A stretch of DNA of 64,000 nucleotides from Pseudoalteromonas sp. XMcav2-N. GTDB lineage: Bacteria; Pseudomonadota; Gammaproteobacteria; Enterobacterales; Alteromonadaceae. Made by a program: the position numbers and the translations under genes. Position 1 is the first letter of the stretch, and every line of letters starts with the position of its first letter. Below are positions 43,201 through 51,172 of this stretch, piece after piece. The notes under the pieces were generated by a model, which made no database searches, was not told where the DNA came from, and saw only the letters and a program-made list of their open reading frames with translations. The stretch spans positions 673,504 to 737,503 of the forward strand of contig NZ_JAMXSF010000001.1 in assembly GCF_024124545.1 (NCBI RefSeq), in the 5' to 3' direction.

Positions 43201-44180
43201 ATGGTCTGTAATGGGGTCAGTACTTTGTCACTGGTGTCACAAATTGCTACGCTGGGAGCTGCGTAGTAAGTCGCGAAAAATTCCAATGCGAAGCGTCTTA
43301 GTTCATCCGGGTCACGACTGTGGCGGATCCCCTGATTAAACATTTCGCGCAGTTTGGCGATTTCCACTCGGTTATGAAGCTTGTCGTAGATCTGACCAAC
43401 GACATTGGCCAGGCTACTTAGCTCTTCTCCTAGTTGTTCGGGCAAGTGCAGCTGGGCATTACCACTCTGATTGGCGTTGTGCAGTGATTGGTATAAGCGT
43501 TTAAGGGGGTCAAAAAGTCTAAAATTGCACCACCACATCCCCAGCAACGTAGCCAGACCAAGCAATATAATCCCCCATATCGCAAGTTGATTCAGGCGCA
43601 TGTACTGACGATCTTTTTCTTTATATAGTTGTGATGTTTGCTGTGAGAATATTAAATCCAGCTGGTCAAGTTCTGTCGTGATATGTTGCAAGGTGCTGTG
43701 ATAGTTTGCCAAATTGAAAGGGGCCGCAGTGGCGCTTGGTTGAGGCTGTGCCAGCTCAGCATAGGTTTGTATATAGAGTTGTCTGAGCTCACCGTACAGT
43801 GCCGCAAGTTGTGTTGCTGAGGACTCAATAGGCAGACGGGCCAGGGCATGGACCAGGCCAACCGGTTTTTGCATTTCACCTTGCGTTGATAGCTCACCAG
43901 ATTGACTGCCCTGTGTGAATGTAAATTGCGACTCGTTATAATCACGCAGCAGCTCAAGCCTTTGGGGTTGTGGGTTGTTTAAGTACAGAGCAAGCTGTAC
44001 TGCGTGATTCTGCGCTTGCTCCTTAAGCTCAGAAGAGACGTTGGCCAATGTGTTAAGGTTGTCTAATTTTTGGCTGGCCGGCTCGAGTTTGGTATAACTT
44101 AAAAAGAGTAATAACGCTGAAATAGCTAATATCAACAGTATCACCGCAAAGACAATATTCACTCTTAATTTTACACCCAT
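40293..44180 (-). CDS. Hybrid sensor histidine kinase with two receivers and an Hpt domain
   Basis: 1295 residues. TM1 about 9-28, a periplasmic part of about 165 residues, TM2 about 200-220, a HAMP-like linker, a GAF-like region (about 280-420) with CP/CL residues, a PAS domain (about 430-550), HisKA with His580 in MSHEIRSPMN, the ATPase domain (about 685-800), receivers with Asp867 (VDWHMP) and Asp1003 (LMDMQMP), and Hpt with His1156 (HALKGAS). This is a BarA/ArcB-type phosphorelay. Output regulator not identified. It is divergent from the receiver-kinase gene at 44276, with 95 bases between them. Confidence 0.93.
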   Translation of the reverse strand: MGVKLRVNIVFAVILLILAISALLLFLSYTKLEPASQKLDNLNTLANVSSELKEQAQNHAVQLALYLNNPQPQRLELLRDYNESQFTFTQGSQSGELSTQGEMQKPVGLVHALARLPIESSATQLAALYGELRQLYIQTYAELAQPQPSATAAPFNLANYHSTLQHITTELDQLDLIFSQQTSQLYKEKDRQYMRLNQLAIWGIILLGLATLLGMWWCNFRLFDPLKRLYQSLHNANQSGNAQLHLPEQLGEELSSLANVVGQIYDKLHNRVEIAKLREMFNQGIRHSRDPDELRRFALEFFATYYAAPSVAICDTSDKVLTPLQTIGCPPCLDNLSIQFTQLCRTLTRQSLVSGDAAFDLKAGAVAISIKSAALYPLLVNNQLKGALYIASIDKFDSEQQNSIQQLCEDLAIQIQLCENAQQQLAAETALSQHLEMTLHILNAIPNPTYYRDTRGTFLGVNRAFLDFLDLFEAEVTGMRIQDVFDVYTTGYLEQKSNYTIEQQTQHQFELTLKNGQQESRELIVHEAPFFDGYKEVGGVVGTFLDMTERNELERNMLAAKELADKNAKVKSEFLANMSHEIRSPMNAIIGMAHLALNTQLTTKQRNYVEKIDNAAKQLLKLLNDILDFSKIEAGKVEIESTHFHLDKVLDNVATIVGLKAEEKQLELIFDVHPDVANDYIGDPLRIGQVLINLAGNAVKFTEQGHVTINISYQSEDEQSAKLLFRVIDTGIGLSSEQQTKLFQSFSQADTSITRKYGGTGLGLTISQHLVKLMGGEIFVESEPGKGSTFYFTLPLPFATTTRLVSQPSEHFRDKIALIVDDNALAREVMAAMLKKFGIASKLFSSGDACIEYVQNQQPHFDIAFVDWHMPQKDGIDTIMELHRLSSSRQYVLVTAYGRELGLKDDQKHMISSILLKPINPSSVFDCLQACLAPLPQQVTATSATEDSRLSGLTILVAEDQPVNQEIAVEILTFHGANVAVANNGQEALEAVQKTAFDVVLMDMQMPVMDGLKATRAIRKQPELCQPPILAMTANAMQADIQTCLSAGMNGHIAKPIDVENMVVTILAHAKQNEAEEGVQKAVPFESDELEAPSVEAKTFTLEGIDIEAGINRAAGNRDVYFSLLEKFVKQQIEELINLKQAITIGNTELAEHILHALKGASANLSMTHLTSQCAALESQLQNNSLDGTQIDNLLEYIRHCHEQVSNYVNLHTAETEKCLSDKTSDALSEQSDEMLIALAKALLDYDASATELVASMHTGTHLPEAVLDELNDLITRYEFEKAHALLLPYVPQLA

Positions 44181-44275
44181 ATATACGCCACACTGTTGAG
44201 TTTACTAACATAGTAACCATAGTCGCGCGCGGTCATTTCTCAAGCTATGCTTACTGAAAGTGTAAAAAGCAACTT

Positions 44276-45403
44276 ATGAGGGTAAAAGGAATGGCAGACA
44301 TTTTGGTGGTTGATGATGTTGCAGAAAACCTGCATATGCTTCAACTGATCCTTCGTCAGCAAGGGCATACGGTACTTGCCGCTATCAATGCAGAGGTGGC
44401 ACTGAATATAATTCAACGTAAGCCGCCAGAGTTGGTGATCACTGATATCAAAATGCCAGGAACATCCGGGATCGAATTGTGTAAGTTGCTGAAGGCAGAA
44501 AAGCATACCAGCCATATTCCGGTGATTTTTGTCAGCGCACACAGCGACACCGACTGGATAGTAGAGGCGCTACATGCCGGCGGTAACGATTATATTACCA
44601 AGCCTTTTATTCCTGCTGAGATATTAGCCAGAGTGGATACACAGATTAAACTGCTTGATGCACAAAAGAGTGCGTTAAAACAGCAGCTTTCTCAAGTGAT
44701 GAACGAAATGGTGATTGGCGTAGCGCACGAAATCAATACGCCATTAGGTACGGCTATAACAGCGGTTAGCCATTGTTCAGGCACCATTTATAAGCTGGTA
44801 AGTACTTTGAAAGAGGGCGAGGTAAGCTTTGATGAGATTAAGGATAAGCTGGCAGAGTGTGATACAAGCCTGTCTTTGAGTGAACGAAACTTAACCCGGG
44901 TGGCTAAATTCGTGTCTATGGTCAAGCAGATTGCCCGGGTAGAGTGTCCGGTGTCGCCCACCCGGGTGAGCTTGCTTGAATTTGCTGAGAAAGTACAGTG
45001 TGCCTGGTTGAACAAACCGGTCAGCATTGAAATTGTCGTTCATCACGAGGGGGCCGCTCTGTTTGACGGAGGTCTGCTGGCCTCCGTAATAGATACCCTG
45101 ATTGCGAACTCTCTGTCTCATGGCCGACAGGAAGGTCAGTTGGAAGTGCGTATCGGCCTCGGAATCGAGGATACACAATTAATTGTCAGCTACCTGGACA
45201 ATGGTCTGGGGCTCGAAGGTATCTCAGAAGAAGACATGTTGAAGCCATTCGTGACAACAAAAAGAGGTAACACGGGGCATGTCGGATTGAGTGCTTCTGT
45301 AGCGGCTAACCTGATTGTGAATGCTTTAAATGGCAGTTATCAGGTGCACGACCGTCAGCACGGGTTGGAGTGGCAGATATCTTTACCTGTGGAGCCGATT
45401 TGA
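44276..45403 (+). CDS. Response regulator fused to a histidine kinase (REC-HisKA-HATPase)
   Basis: 375 residues, no membrane segment. The N-terminal receiver has Asp57 in VITDIKMPG and a conserved Lys in YITKPF. Next comes a dimerisation helix with His151 in GVAHEINTPLGTA and an ATPase domain with N-box DTLIANSLSHG and G1 DNGLGL. The order receiver-then-kinase is the reverse of usual hybrids and suits a cytoplasmic kinase switched by another kinase, plausibly the divergent hybrid protein. A second ATG at 44291 begins MADILVVDD and is an alternative start. Confidence 0.9.
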   Translation: MRVKGMADILVVDDVAENLHMLQLILRQQGHTVLAAINAEVALNIIQRKPPELVITDIKMPGTSGIELCKLLKAEKHTSHIPVIFVSAHSDTDWIVEALHAGGNDYITKPFIPAEILARVDTQIKLLDAQKSALKQQLSQVMNEMVIGVAHEINTPLGTAITAVSHCSGTIYKLVSTLKEGEVSFDEIKDKLAECDTSLSLSERNLTRVAKFVSMVKQIARVECPVSPTRVSLLEFAEKVQCAWLNKPVSIEIVVHHEGAALFDGGLLASVIDTLIANSLSHGRQEGQLEVRIGLGIEDTQLIVSYLDNGLGLEGISEEDMLKPFVTTKRGNTGHVGLSASVAANLIVNALNGSYQVHDRQHGLEWQISLPVEPI

Positions 45404-45582
45404 TCTGAGTCAATCTCAGTGATTATTGACAGGGGAGGCGGACATAAGTCCTTATCTGAGGCGGTGGATTTCTCTAAGCTCGCGAGCAAGATTTTATCTT
45501 AATTCAAAAAGTTAATTTTCAATGTTCGAGTTGCAGTTAATTTCTTGAATTTAAGTCACGTTCAAATATCGGTGGAACCATT

Positions 45583-46425
45583 ATGCAACAGCTACCTACA
45601 GTTGACTATCAAGCGCCTGACGCGGCGAAACAATTTGTTGAATCTCTGCGCTCAACGGGCTTTGGTGTACTAAAAAACCACCCAATTCCTCAGGAACTGG
45701 TTGAGTCTATCTATAAAAACTGGCAAGAATTCTTTAACTCAGAAGAAAAGCACGCGTTTTTATTCAATAAAGAAACGCAAGACGGTTACTTTCCGCCCGA
45801 TGTTTCTGAAGTTGCGAAAGGCTTCACAATTAAAGACATTAAAGAGTACTTCCACGTTTATCCGAAAGGTCGTGTGCCTGCGCAACTCGATGCAGAAATT
45901 CGTGAGTACTATCGTTTGGCCAATGAGTTTGCGGCAGAGCTATTAAGCTGGGTTCAGGCTGAAGCACCAGAAAACGTGCGTGCTAAATTCTCTATTGATC
46001 TGAAAGACATGATCAAAGACTCTGAACAAACACTACTGCGCGTTTTGCACTACCCACCGATGACAGGTGATGAAGAACCGGGTGCTATCCGTGCAGCAGC
46101 ACATGGCGACATCAACCTGTTGACCGTTCTGCCTGCAGCAAACGAGCCAGGCCTGCAAGTACAAAGACAAGACGGCAGCTGGTTAGACGTGCCATGTGAT
46201 TTTGGTAATTTGATCATTAACATTGGTGACATGTTACAAGAAGCGTCGGGCGGGTACTTCCCATCTACCATTCACCGTGTAATTAACCCAACCGGTAAGG
46301 CCAGTGATAAGTCACGTATCTCACTGCCGTTGTTCCTGCATCCTCGTCCTGATGTGGTCTTGTCTGAGCGTTACACTGCTGACAGTTACCTGCAAGAGCG
46401 TCTGAGAGAGCTGGGTGTAAAATAA
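45583..46425 (+). CDS. 2-oxoglutarate/Fe(II)-dependent dioxygenase, isopenicillin N synthase-like
   Basis: 280 residues of the double-stranded beta-helix oxygenase family. The iron ligands are His174 and Asp176 (AAHGDINLL) and His231 (STIHRVINP). Arg245-x-Ser247 (RIS) would bind 2-oxoglutarate. The N-terminal part ALRSTGF-type text and YFPPDVSE are shared with IPNS-like proteins. The substrate is unknown. It stands alone between the kinase gene and the nag genes with its own terminator, so there is no pathway context. Confidence 0.88.
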   Translation: MQQLPTVDYQAPDAAKQFVESLRSTGFGVLKNHPIPQELVESIYKNWQEFFNSEEKHAFLFNKETQDGYFPPDVSEVAKGFTIKDIKEYFHVYPKGRVPAQLDAEIREYYRLANEFAAELLSWVQAEAPENVRAKFSIDLKDMIKDSEQTLLRVLHYPPMTGDEEPGAIRAAAHGDINLLTVLPAANEPGLQVQRQDGSWLDVPCDFGNLIINIGDMLQEASGGYFPSTIHRVINPTGKASDKSRISLPLFLHPRPDVVLSERYTADSYLQERLRELGVK

Positions 46426-46470
46426 CCGCAGCCTGCCCCTACATAAAATTAATGTAGGGAATTGGTTTTG

Positions 46471-46497
46471 AAAACGGTGCGAAAGCGCCGTTTTTTT
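46471..46497 (+). terminator. Rho-independent terminator of the oxygenase gene
   Basis: AAAACGGTGC, GAAA tetraloop, GCGCCGTTTTTTT. The stem has one T-G pair. Confidence 0.9.
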
Positions 46498-46661
46498 CAT
46501 TAAATGTGGCAATCTTCGTGTTTACATAAGGTGTCTGCCAAATCCTCCGTCAAAATGCAGAAAAAGGACAATATTCAGTTCCTTGCAAAAATTTTCTGAC
46601 AATTAAGCAAAAGTATGCAATATTAAAATTTTTCACACTGCGAAAAAATAATAAAAAACTT

Positions 46662-46679
46662 AATGACAACGCTGTCATT
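46662..46679. promoter_or_regulatory. NagR-type operator upstream of nagK
   Basis: AATGACAACGCTGTCATT, an 18-bp near-perfect palindrome. Its reverse complement form, AATGACAGCGTTGTCAT, occurs before nagB. LacI-type NagR is known to control chitooligosaccharide and GlcNAc genes in Shewanella and relatives through a similar motif. No nagR gene is in the window. Confidence 0.8.
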
Positions 46680-46764
46680 TGTTGTGTAACATCAAATCAA
46701 CATGACTGAATTCCGGTAGCCTTTGAATGAGGAGGCACCAATCACAACTTTTAGGGGTCGTTAC

Positions 46765-47676
46765 ATGATGGCTAAACAGGTTGAACATGACCAGTTATAT
46801 ATAGGTATCGATGGTGGAGGAACGAAATGTCGTGCCACCATATACTCTGCAATACATGGCGTACTAGGCACTGGTCTTGGTGGTCCTGCGAATCCTTTGC
46901 ATGGATTCGAAAGAACCTTAGAGTCTATCATGGTTTCGACTCAGTTAGCTTTGCAGGATGCGGGACTAAGGGTAGAGCAGGTTCACGAACTCAATGCGGG
47001 TTTGGGCCTTGCAGGCGTAAACTTACCGAGCTTATATGACAAAATTATGCGCTGGGATCATCCGTTCAAGCAAATGTTCCTGACAACGGATCTCCATACC
47101 GCCTGTATTGGCGCACACGAAGGAGAAGATGGCGCGGTGATCATCACAGGTACTGGCTCATGTGGGTTTGTGCTGGTGGATGGAAAAAGCGCTAATTATG
47201 GTGGGCACGGGTTTGCTCAGGGTGATATTGGCAGTGGCTCCTGGATGGGACTTGAAGCAGTCAAAGCCGTGTTACTGGATTTAGACGGTCTTGGACCAAA
47301 GACAGCCTTGTCTCAAGTATTTTTACAGCATTTTAATACCAACACCGCAATGGGTATTGCCGAGCAAATGGCAGGACAGCCTTCCAGCAGCTACGCCAGG
47401 TTGGCCCGCTATGTACTGGATGCCGCGAAAGCCGGGGATCAGCTGGCGCTGGAAATTGTGAAAACCGGGGCCGGTTATGTCAGCCGACTTGCTCACAAAC
47501 TACTGGAAAACAACCCGCCCAGATTATCAATGATTGGGGGATTATCCGAGCCGTTAAGCCAGTGGCTGGACCCGGAAATTGCAGAGCGGGTTGAACTGCC
47601 TAAGCAGCCACCTGAGATGGGGGCGATTTACTTCGCAATGCAGAGTATTCAACGTCAATCGGAACACTTGGTGTAA
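46765..47676 (+). CDS. nagK: N-acetylglucosamine kinase (BadF/BadG family)
   Basis: Phosphorylates GlcNAc, the substrate of NagA. About 303 residues. The phosphate-binding loop is LYIGIDGGGTKCRATIY, with ITGTGSCGFVL near 140 and GHGFAQGDIGSGSWMG near 165, all typical of the BadF/BadG-type kinase found in Shewanella-like nag clusters. A glucosamine kinase specificity is possible. The ATG at 46765 has AGGGG 7 bases upstream. The earlier TTG at 46723 lies before the GAGGAGG sequence and is rejected. nagA starts 3 bases after the stop. Confidence 0.88.
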   Translation: MMAKQVEHDQLYIGIDGGGTKCRATIYSAIHGVLGTGLGGPANPLHGFERTLESIMVSTQLALQDAGLRVEQVHELNAGLGLAGVNLPSLYDKIMRWDHPFKQMFLTTDLHTACIGAHEGEDGAVIITGTGSCGFVLVDGKSANYGGHGFAQGDIGSGSWMGLEAVKAVLLDLDGLGPKTALSQVFLQHFNTNTAMGIAEQMAGQPSSSYARLARYVLDAAKAGDQLALEIVKTGAGYVSRLAHKLLENNPPRLSMIGGLSEPLSQWLDPEIAERVELPKQPPEMGAIYFAMQSIQRQSEHLV

Positions 47677-47679
47677 TTC

Positions 47680-48798
47680 ATGAACAGATTTTTAGCCAGC
47701 CGTCTGTTTGACGGCACACAATTTAAAAACGAAGTTGAGTTTGTTGTCGATAATGGCAAGCTTCACTTTGAGTCTCATCCCGCGGGCAGTGAAGTTACGC
47801 GACTTGAGGGCATAACCGCACCAGGCTTTATTGATGTCCAGGTTAATGGCGGCGGTGGTGGCTTTTTGAATGCCGATCCCTCATTGTCTTGCCTGACGAC
47901 CATAGTCACAGCCCATGCAAAGTTTGGATCAACGGCTCTGATGCCAACGCTTATTACAGATCAGGTAGCGGTTATGGAGCAAGCTGCGGATGCCATTGCT
48001 CAGGCAATTGCACGCAAAGAGCCAGGTGTTGCCGGGGTTCATTTTGAAGGTCCGCATTTGTCACACCCAAAGAAAGGCACCCACAGCGAACAATTTATTC
48101 GTCCAATTTCTGAGCGAGAGTTCGCTATTTATGCCCGTGAAGACATAGGGATAAAAATGGTGACCCTGGCCCCTGAAACTGTGCCACTGAGTGACATCAA
48201 GCGGCTTGTTGAACTGGGTGTCAAAGTGTCTATCGGCCATTCTAATGCAGATTTTGAAACCACAATGGCCGCGCTGGAAGTTGGTGCTGACGGGTTTACG
48301 CACTTATTTAATGCCATGTCGGCCTATACCTCTCGTGAGCCAGGGGTGGTGGGAGCAGCATTATGGGATGACAACGCATGGTGCGGTCTGATTGTGGATG
48401 GACACCACGTGCACCCGGCTTCGGCTAAGCTGGCGATTCGCGCTAAGCAACGTGGCAAAATCATGCTGGTGACTGATGCTATGCCGCCAGTTGGCACGGA
48501 TGAGCAGGAATTTGACTTTTTTGATGGTCGTAAAGTGATCCGCACTGGCGATCGGCTAAACTCGACCACAGGCGAGTTAGCAGGCAGTGTCCTTGATATG
48601 GCAAGCGCAGTACGTAACAGTGTTAACACTCTCGATGTGACATTGTCAGAAGCATTGCGGATGGCCTCGTTATACCCGGCACAGTACCTTGGGCTGCCTG
48701 ACAAGGGACGTTTGATTGACGGTGCAGATGCTGACTTTGTGCTGCTCGATAGTGACCTTCATGTATTACAGACTTTCATTAACGGAAAACACATTTAA
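47680..48798 (+). CDS. nagA: N-acetylglucosamine-6-phosphate deacetylase
   Basis: Removes acetate from GlcNAc-6-phosphate. 372 residues of the amidohydrolase superfamily. The metal and active-site residues lie in GVHFEGPHLS (Glu), IGHSNA (His), THLFNAM (His) and LVTDAMPP (Asp). PGFIDVQVNGGGGG is the typical N-terminal strand. It is translationally close to nagK (3-base gap) and is followed by a terminator. Confidence 0.95.
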   Translation: MNRFLASRLFDGTQFKNEVEFVVDNGKLHFESHPAGSEVTRLEGITAPGFIDVQVNGGGGGFLNADPSLSCLTTIVTAHAKFGSTALMPTLITDQVAVMEQAADAIAQAIARKEPGVAGVHFEGPHLSHPKKGTHSEQFIRPISEREFAIYAREDIGIKMVTLAPETVPLSDIKRLVELGVKVSIGHSNADFETTMAALEVGADGFTHLFNAMSAYTSREPGVVGAALWDDNAWCGLIVDGHHVHPASAKLAIRAKQRGKIMLVTDAMPPVGTDEQEFDFFDGRKVIRTGDRLNSTTGELAGSVLDMASAVRNSVNTLDVTLSEALRMASLYPAQYLGLPDKGRLIDGADADFVLLDSDLHVLQTFINGKHI

Positions 48799-48810
48799 TT
48801 TTCCCTGGGT

Positions 48811-48846
48811 AAAAAACCCCGCTGTTGTTTAGCGGGGATTTTTTGT
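48811..48846 (+). terminator. Terminator between nagA and nagX
   Basis: AAAAACCCCGCT, GTTGTTT loop, AGCGGGGATTTTTTG. nagX starts only 18 bases later, so this is probably an attenuating terminator that lowers nagX expression rather than a full stop. Confidence 0.85.
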
Positions 48847-48863
48847 TTCTATAGGTAGTAACT

Positions 48864-49985
48864 ATGTCAAATAATAAGAAAAGACTGGCGTCGCTCGATG
48901 CCTTACGTGGCATGGACATGTTTTGGATCCTGGGTGGTCAGTCCATATTTGCCGCGTTGTTTGTTCTGACCGGCTGGCAGGGGTGGAAAATTTTTGAAGC
49001 TCAGACGCTTCACAGTGCCTGGCACGGCTTTACCTTTTACGACTTGATCTTCCCCTTGTTTATCTTTTTGTCGGGAGTGGCGATGGGCTTACGGCCCAAG
49101 CGCATTGATCACTTGTCATTGGAAGAGCGCAAGCCTATTTACATCAAGGCGATTAAACGGCTGGGTTTGCTGTGTCTGTTTGGTGTGCTGTATAACCATG
49201 GCTGGGGCACAGGTATTCCGGCTGATTTGGGCGAGATCCGCTATGCCAGTGTACTTGGGCGCATCGCCATTGCCTGGTTTTTTTGCGCCATGCTGGTGTG
49301 GCACTGTAGTCTGAAGACAACAGCGCTAACAGGGGTCGGTATCATGCTCGCGTATTGGGTGTTGTTGTGTTTTATTCCTGTGCCTGGAGGCAGTGCAGGG
49401 GAGCTCACACCGGCTGGCAGCTGGAACGCCTGGATAGATCAGGCATTACTGCCAGGGATTACCTATCAGAATCGCCCGGTTGACCCGGAAGGTATTTTGT
49501 CTAGCTTTCCGGCTATTGTGAACGCCATTGCCGGCGTCTTTGCCGGACAGCTGATAGCACAGTCGGATAAACTGGGTCAGTGGCAGGTCGCAGGGCGTCT
49601 GTTTATTGCCGGTATCATTAGCCTGGCTCTGGGCTGGTTGTGGGACCTTCAGTTCCCGGTAAACAAAGAATTGTGGACCAGCTCCTTTGTACTGGTGACT
49701 GTCGGCTGGAGCGCCATTTTACTGGCTATTTTCTTTACACTGGTCGATATACTTAACGGTCAGAAGTTGGCTTATCCCTTTGTGATCATCGGTGCCAACT
49801 CTATTATTATTTATCTGGCATCGAGCCTGGTAGATTGGGCCTTTATCAGCCGCAGTGTGTTCGGTGGCATCATCAGTGCGGTGCCAGAGCACTGGCAGGC
49901 GTTGCTCAGTGTATGCGCCTTGCTGGCGGTTCAGCTGCTGGTCTTACACTGGATGTACAAACGTAAGATCATTGTGAGCGTATAG
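48864..49985 (+). CDS. nagX: NagX-type membrane protein (DUF5009/heparan-alpha-glucosaminide N-acetyltransferase-like)
   Basis: 373 residues with about ten membrane segments. The start RLASLDALRGMDMFWILGGQ and FYDLIFPLFIFLSGVAMGL are shared with lysosomal HGSNAT and bacterial NagX proteins. In nag clusters the product is thought to be an inner-membrane transporter or acyltransferase acting on amino sugars; activity is not settled. It is probably co-transcribed with nagK-nagA through the intervening terminator. Confidence 0.85.
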   Translation: MSNNKKRLASLDALRGMDMFWILGGQSIFAALFVLTGWQGWKIFEAQTLHSAWHGFTFYDLIFPLFIFLSGVAMGLRPKRIDHLSLEERKPIYIKAIKRLGLLCLFGVLYNHGWGTGIPADLGEIRYASVLGRIAIAWFFCAMLVWHCSLKTTALTGVGIMLAYWVLLCFIPVPGGSAGELTPAGSWNAWIDQALLPGITYQNRPVDPEGILSSFPAIVNAIAGVFAGQLIAQSDKLGQWQVAGRLFIAGIISLALGWLWDLQFPVNKELWTSSFVLVTVGWSAILLAIFFTLVDILNGQKLAYPFVIIGANSIIIYLASSLVDWAFISRSVFGGIISAVPEHWQALLSVCALLAVQLLVLHWMYKRKIIVSV

Positions 49986-50029
49986 CAAAGTAGATCTTAT
50001 TGTTGGGCCTGACGACCGTTAAGACTTTG

Positions 50030-50060
50030 AAAATGACCTGCTGAGCAGGTCATTTTTATT
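50030..50060 (+). terminator. Rho-independent terminator after nagX
   Basis: AAATGACCTGC, TGA loop, GCAGGTCATTT, then TTATTTT. Confidence 0.9.
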
Positions 50061-50124
50061 TTGGCTATAAAAAAAGTACATTTTTTTATCACTTTTACTT
50101 TACAAGCGCGTTTTTTTCTCTAAT

Positions 50125-50142
50125 AATGACAGCGTTGTCATA
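50125..50142. promoter_or_regulatory. NagR-type operator upstream of nagB
   Basis: AATGACAGCGTTGTCATA, the inverted match to the operator before nagK. It lies 121 bases before the nagB start, placing nagB in the same regulon although it is a separate transcription unit. Confidence 0.8.
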
Positions 50143-50262
50143 ATGGTAATAACCTAAACAGTGTATCCCAGTTAGGTTTTGATCTGACCTTGTTTTGATT
50201 GCACGCAGAGCAAGGTTCAGATCCCATTTTTCCTGTTTGTTCACAACCTTGAGCCTTACATT

Positions 50263-51057
50263 ATGCAAATAGTCATTCTTAAAAACGCAGCTGAAGTTGC
50301 AGCATATGGTGCCGATATTTTTACTCAGCAGTTAACACGTAACGCAGGCTCTGTTTTAGGACTGGCGACAGGATCAACGCCAGTTGCTTTGTATCAGGAA
50401 CTGATCCGTCGCAACCAGACAGGCACGGTAAGCTTTAGCAAAGCCAAAACGTTTAACCTGGATGAATACTTGGGCCTGAATGGCGATCACCCACAAAGCT
50501 ATCGTTATTTCATGAACGAGCAGTTGTTCAACCACATAGACGTTAACAAAGACAATACGCATGTTCCGCCAGGAGATGCCAAAAACCCAATTGAAGCCTG
50601 TAAAGAATATGAAGCGCAGATTAGCGCAGCCGGTGGCATCGATGTTCAGCTTCTGGGCATAGGTCGCAATGGCCATATTGGCTTTAACGAACCATCGTCA
50701 GGGTTAACTTCACGCACTCGGGTTAAAACCCTGACAAAAGCGACCATCGACGATAATGCACGTTTTTTTGCAGCGGATGAATATCAGCCACATCTGTCGA
50801 TCACCATGGGGATTGGTACGATTTTAGATGCACGTAAAGTGGTCTTACTGGCAACTGGTGAAAACAAAGCCGATGCGGTACATGCCATGATTGAAGGTCC
50901 TCTGACCGCTGCTTGTCCTGCATCAGCCTTACAAATGCACCGTCACGCTGTGATTGTGCTGGATGAAGGGGCTGCGAGCAAACTGAAAGACATTGAATTC
51001 TACAAACACATTGAAGCTGAGAATCAAAAGCTTCAGGAATATCTTGCCTCTCTGTAG
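50263..51057 (+). CDS. nagB: Glucosamine-6-phosphate deaminase
   Basis: Converts glucosamine-6-phosphate to fructose-6-phosphate and ammonia, the last step of GlcNAc use. 264 residues of the NagB-I (hexameric, SIS-unrelated) family (E. coli 266). Motifs are [16 protein letters not shown] near 33, FNLDEYLGL near 65, and [15 protein letters not shown] near 130 with the catalytic His. It has its own operator and a terminator. Confidence 0.96.
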   Translation: MQIVILKNAAEVAAYGADIFTQQLTRNAGSVLGLATGSTPVALYQELIRRNQTGTVSFSKAKTFNLDEYLGLNGDHPQSYRYFMNEQLFNHIDVNKDNTHVPPGDAKNPIEACKEYEAQISAAGGIDVQLLGIGRNGHIGFNEPSSGLTSRTRVKTLTKATIDDNARFFAADEYQPHLSITMGIGTILDARKVVLLATGENKADAVHAMIEGPLTAACPASALQMHRHAVIVLDEGAASKLKDIEFYKHIEAENQKLQEYLASL

Positions 51058-51078
51058 TGTGTTATCACACTGTAGTTC

Positions 51079-51101
51079 AAGCCCGTAAGGGCTTTTTTTT
51101 T
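51079..51101 (+). terminator. Rho-independent terminator of nagB
   Basis: AAGCCC, GTAA loop, GGGCTTTTTTTTT. The stem is short but the T-run is long. Confidence 0.85.
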
Positions 51102-51172
51102 GCCGCAAAGCTATTGGCATTCGGGCCAGCTATGTTAGCGTGTCGTCAAAGACCAACAAAAGGATGAACGTC

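Larger units (their letters stand above)
46426..46764. other. Intergenic region before nagK
   Basis: 339 bases with the terminator of the oxygenase gene (46471) and a NagR-type operator (46662). It is AT-rich between 46560 and 46660, where the nagK promoter should lie. No ORF. Confidence 0.6.
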
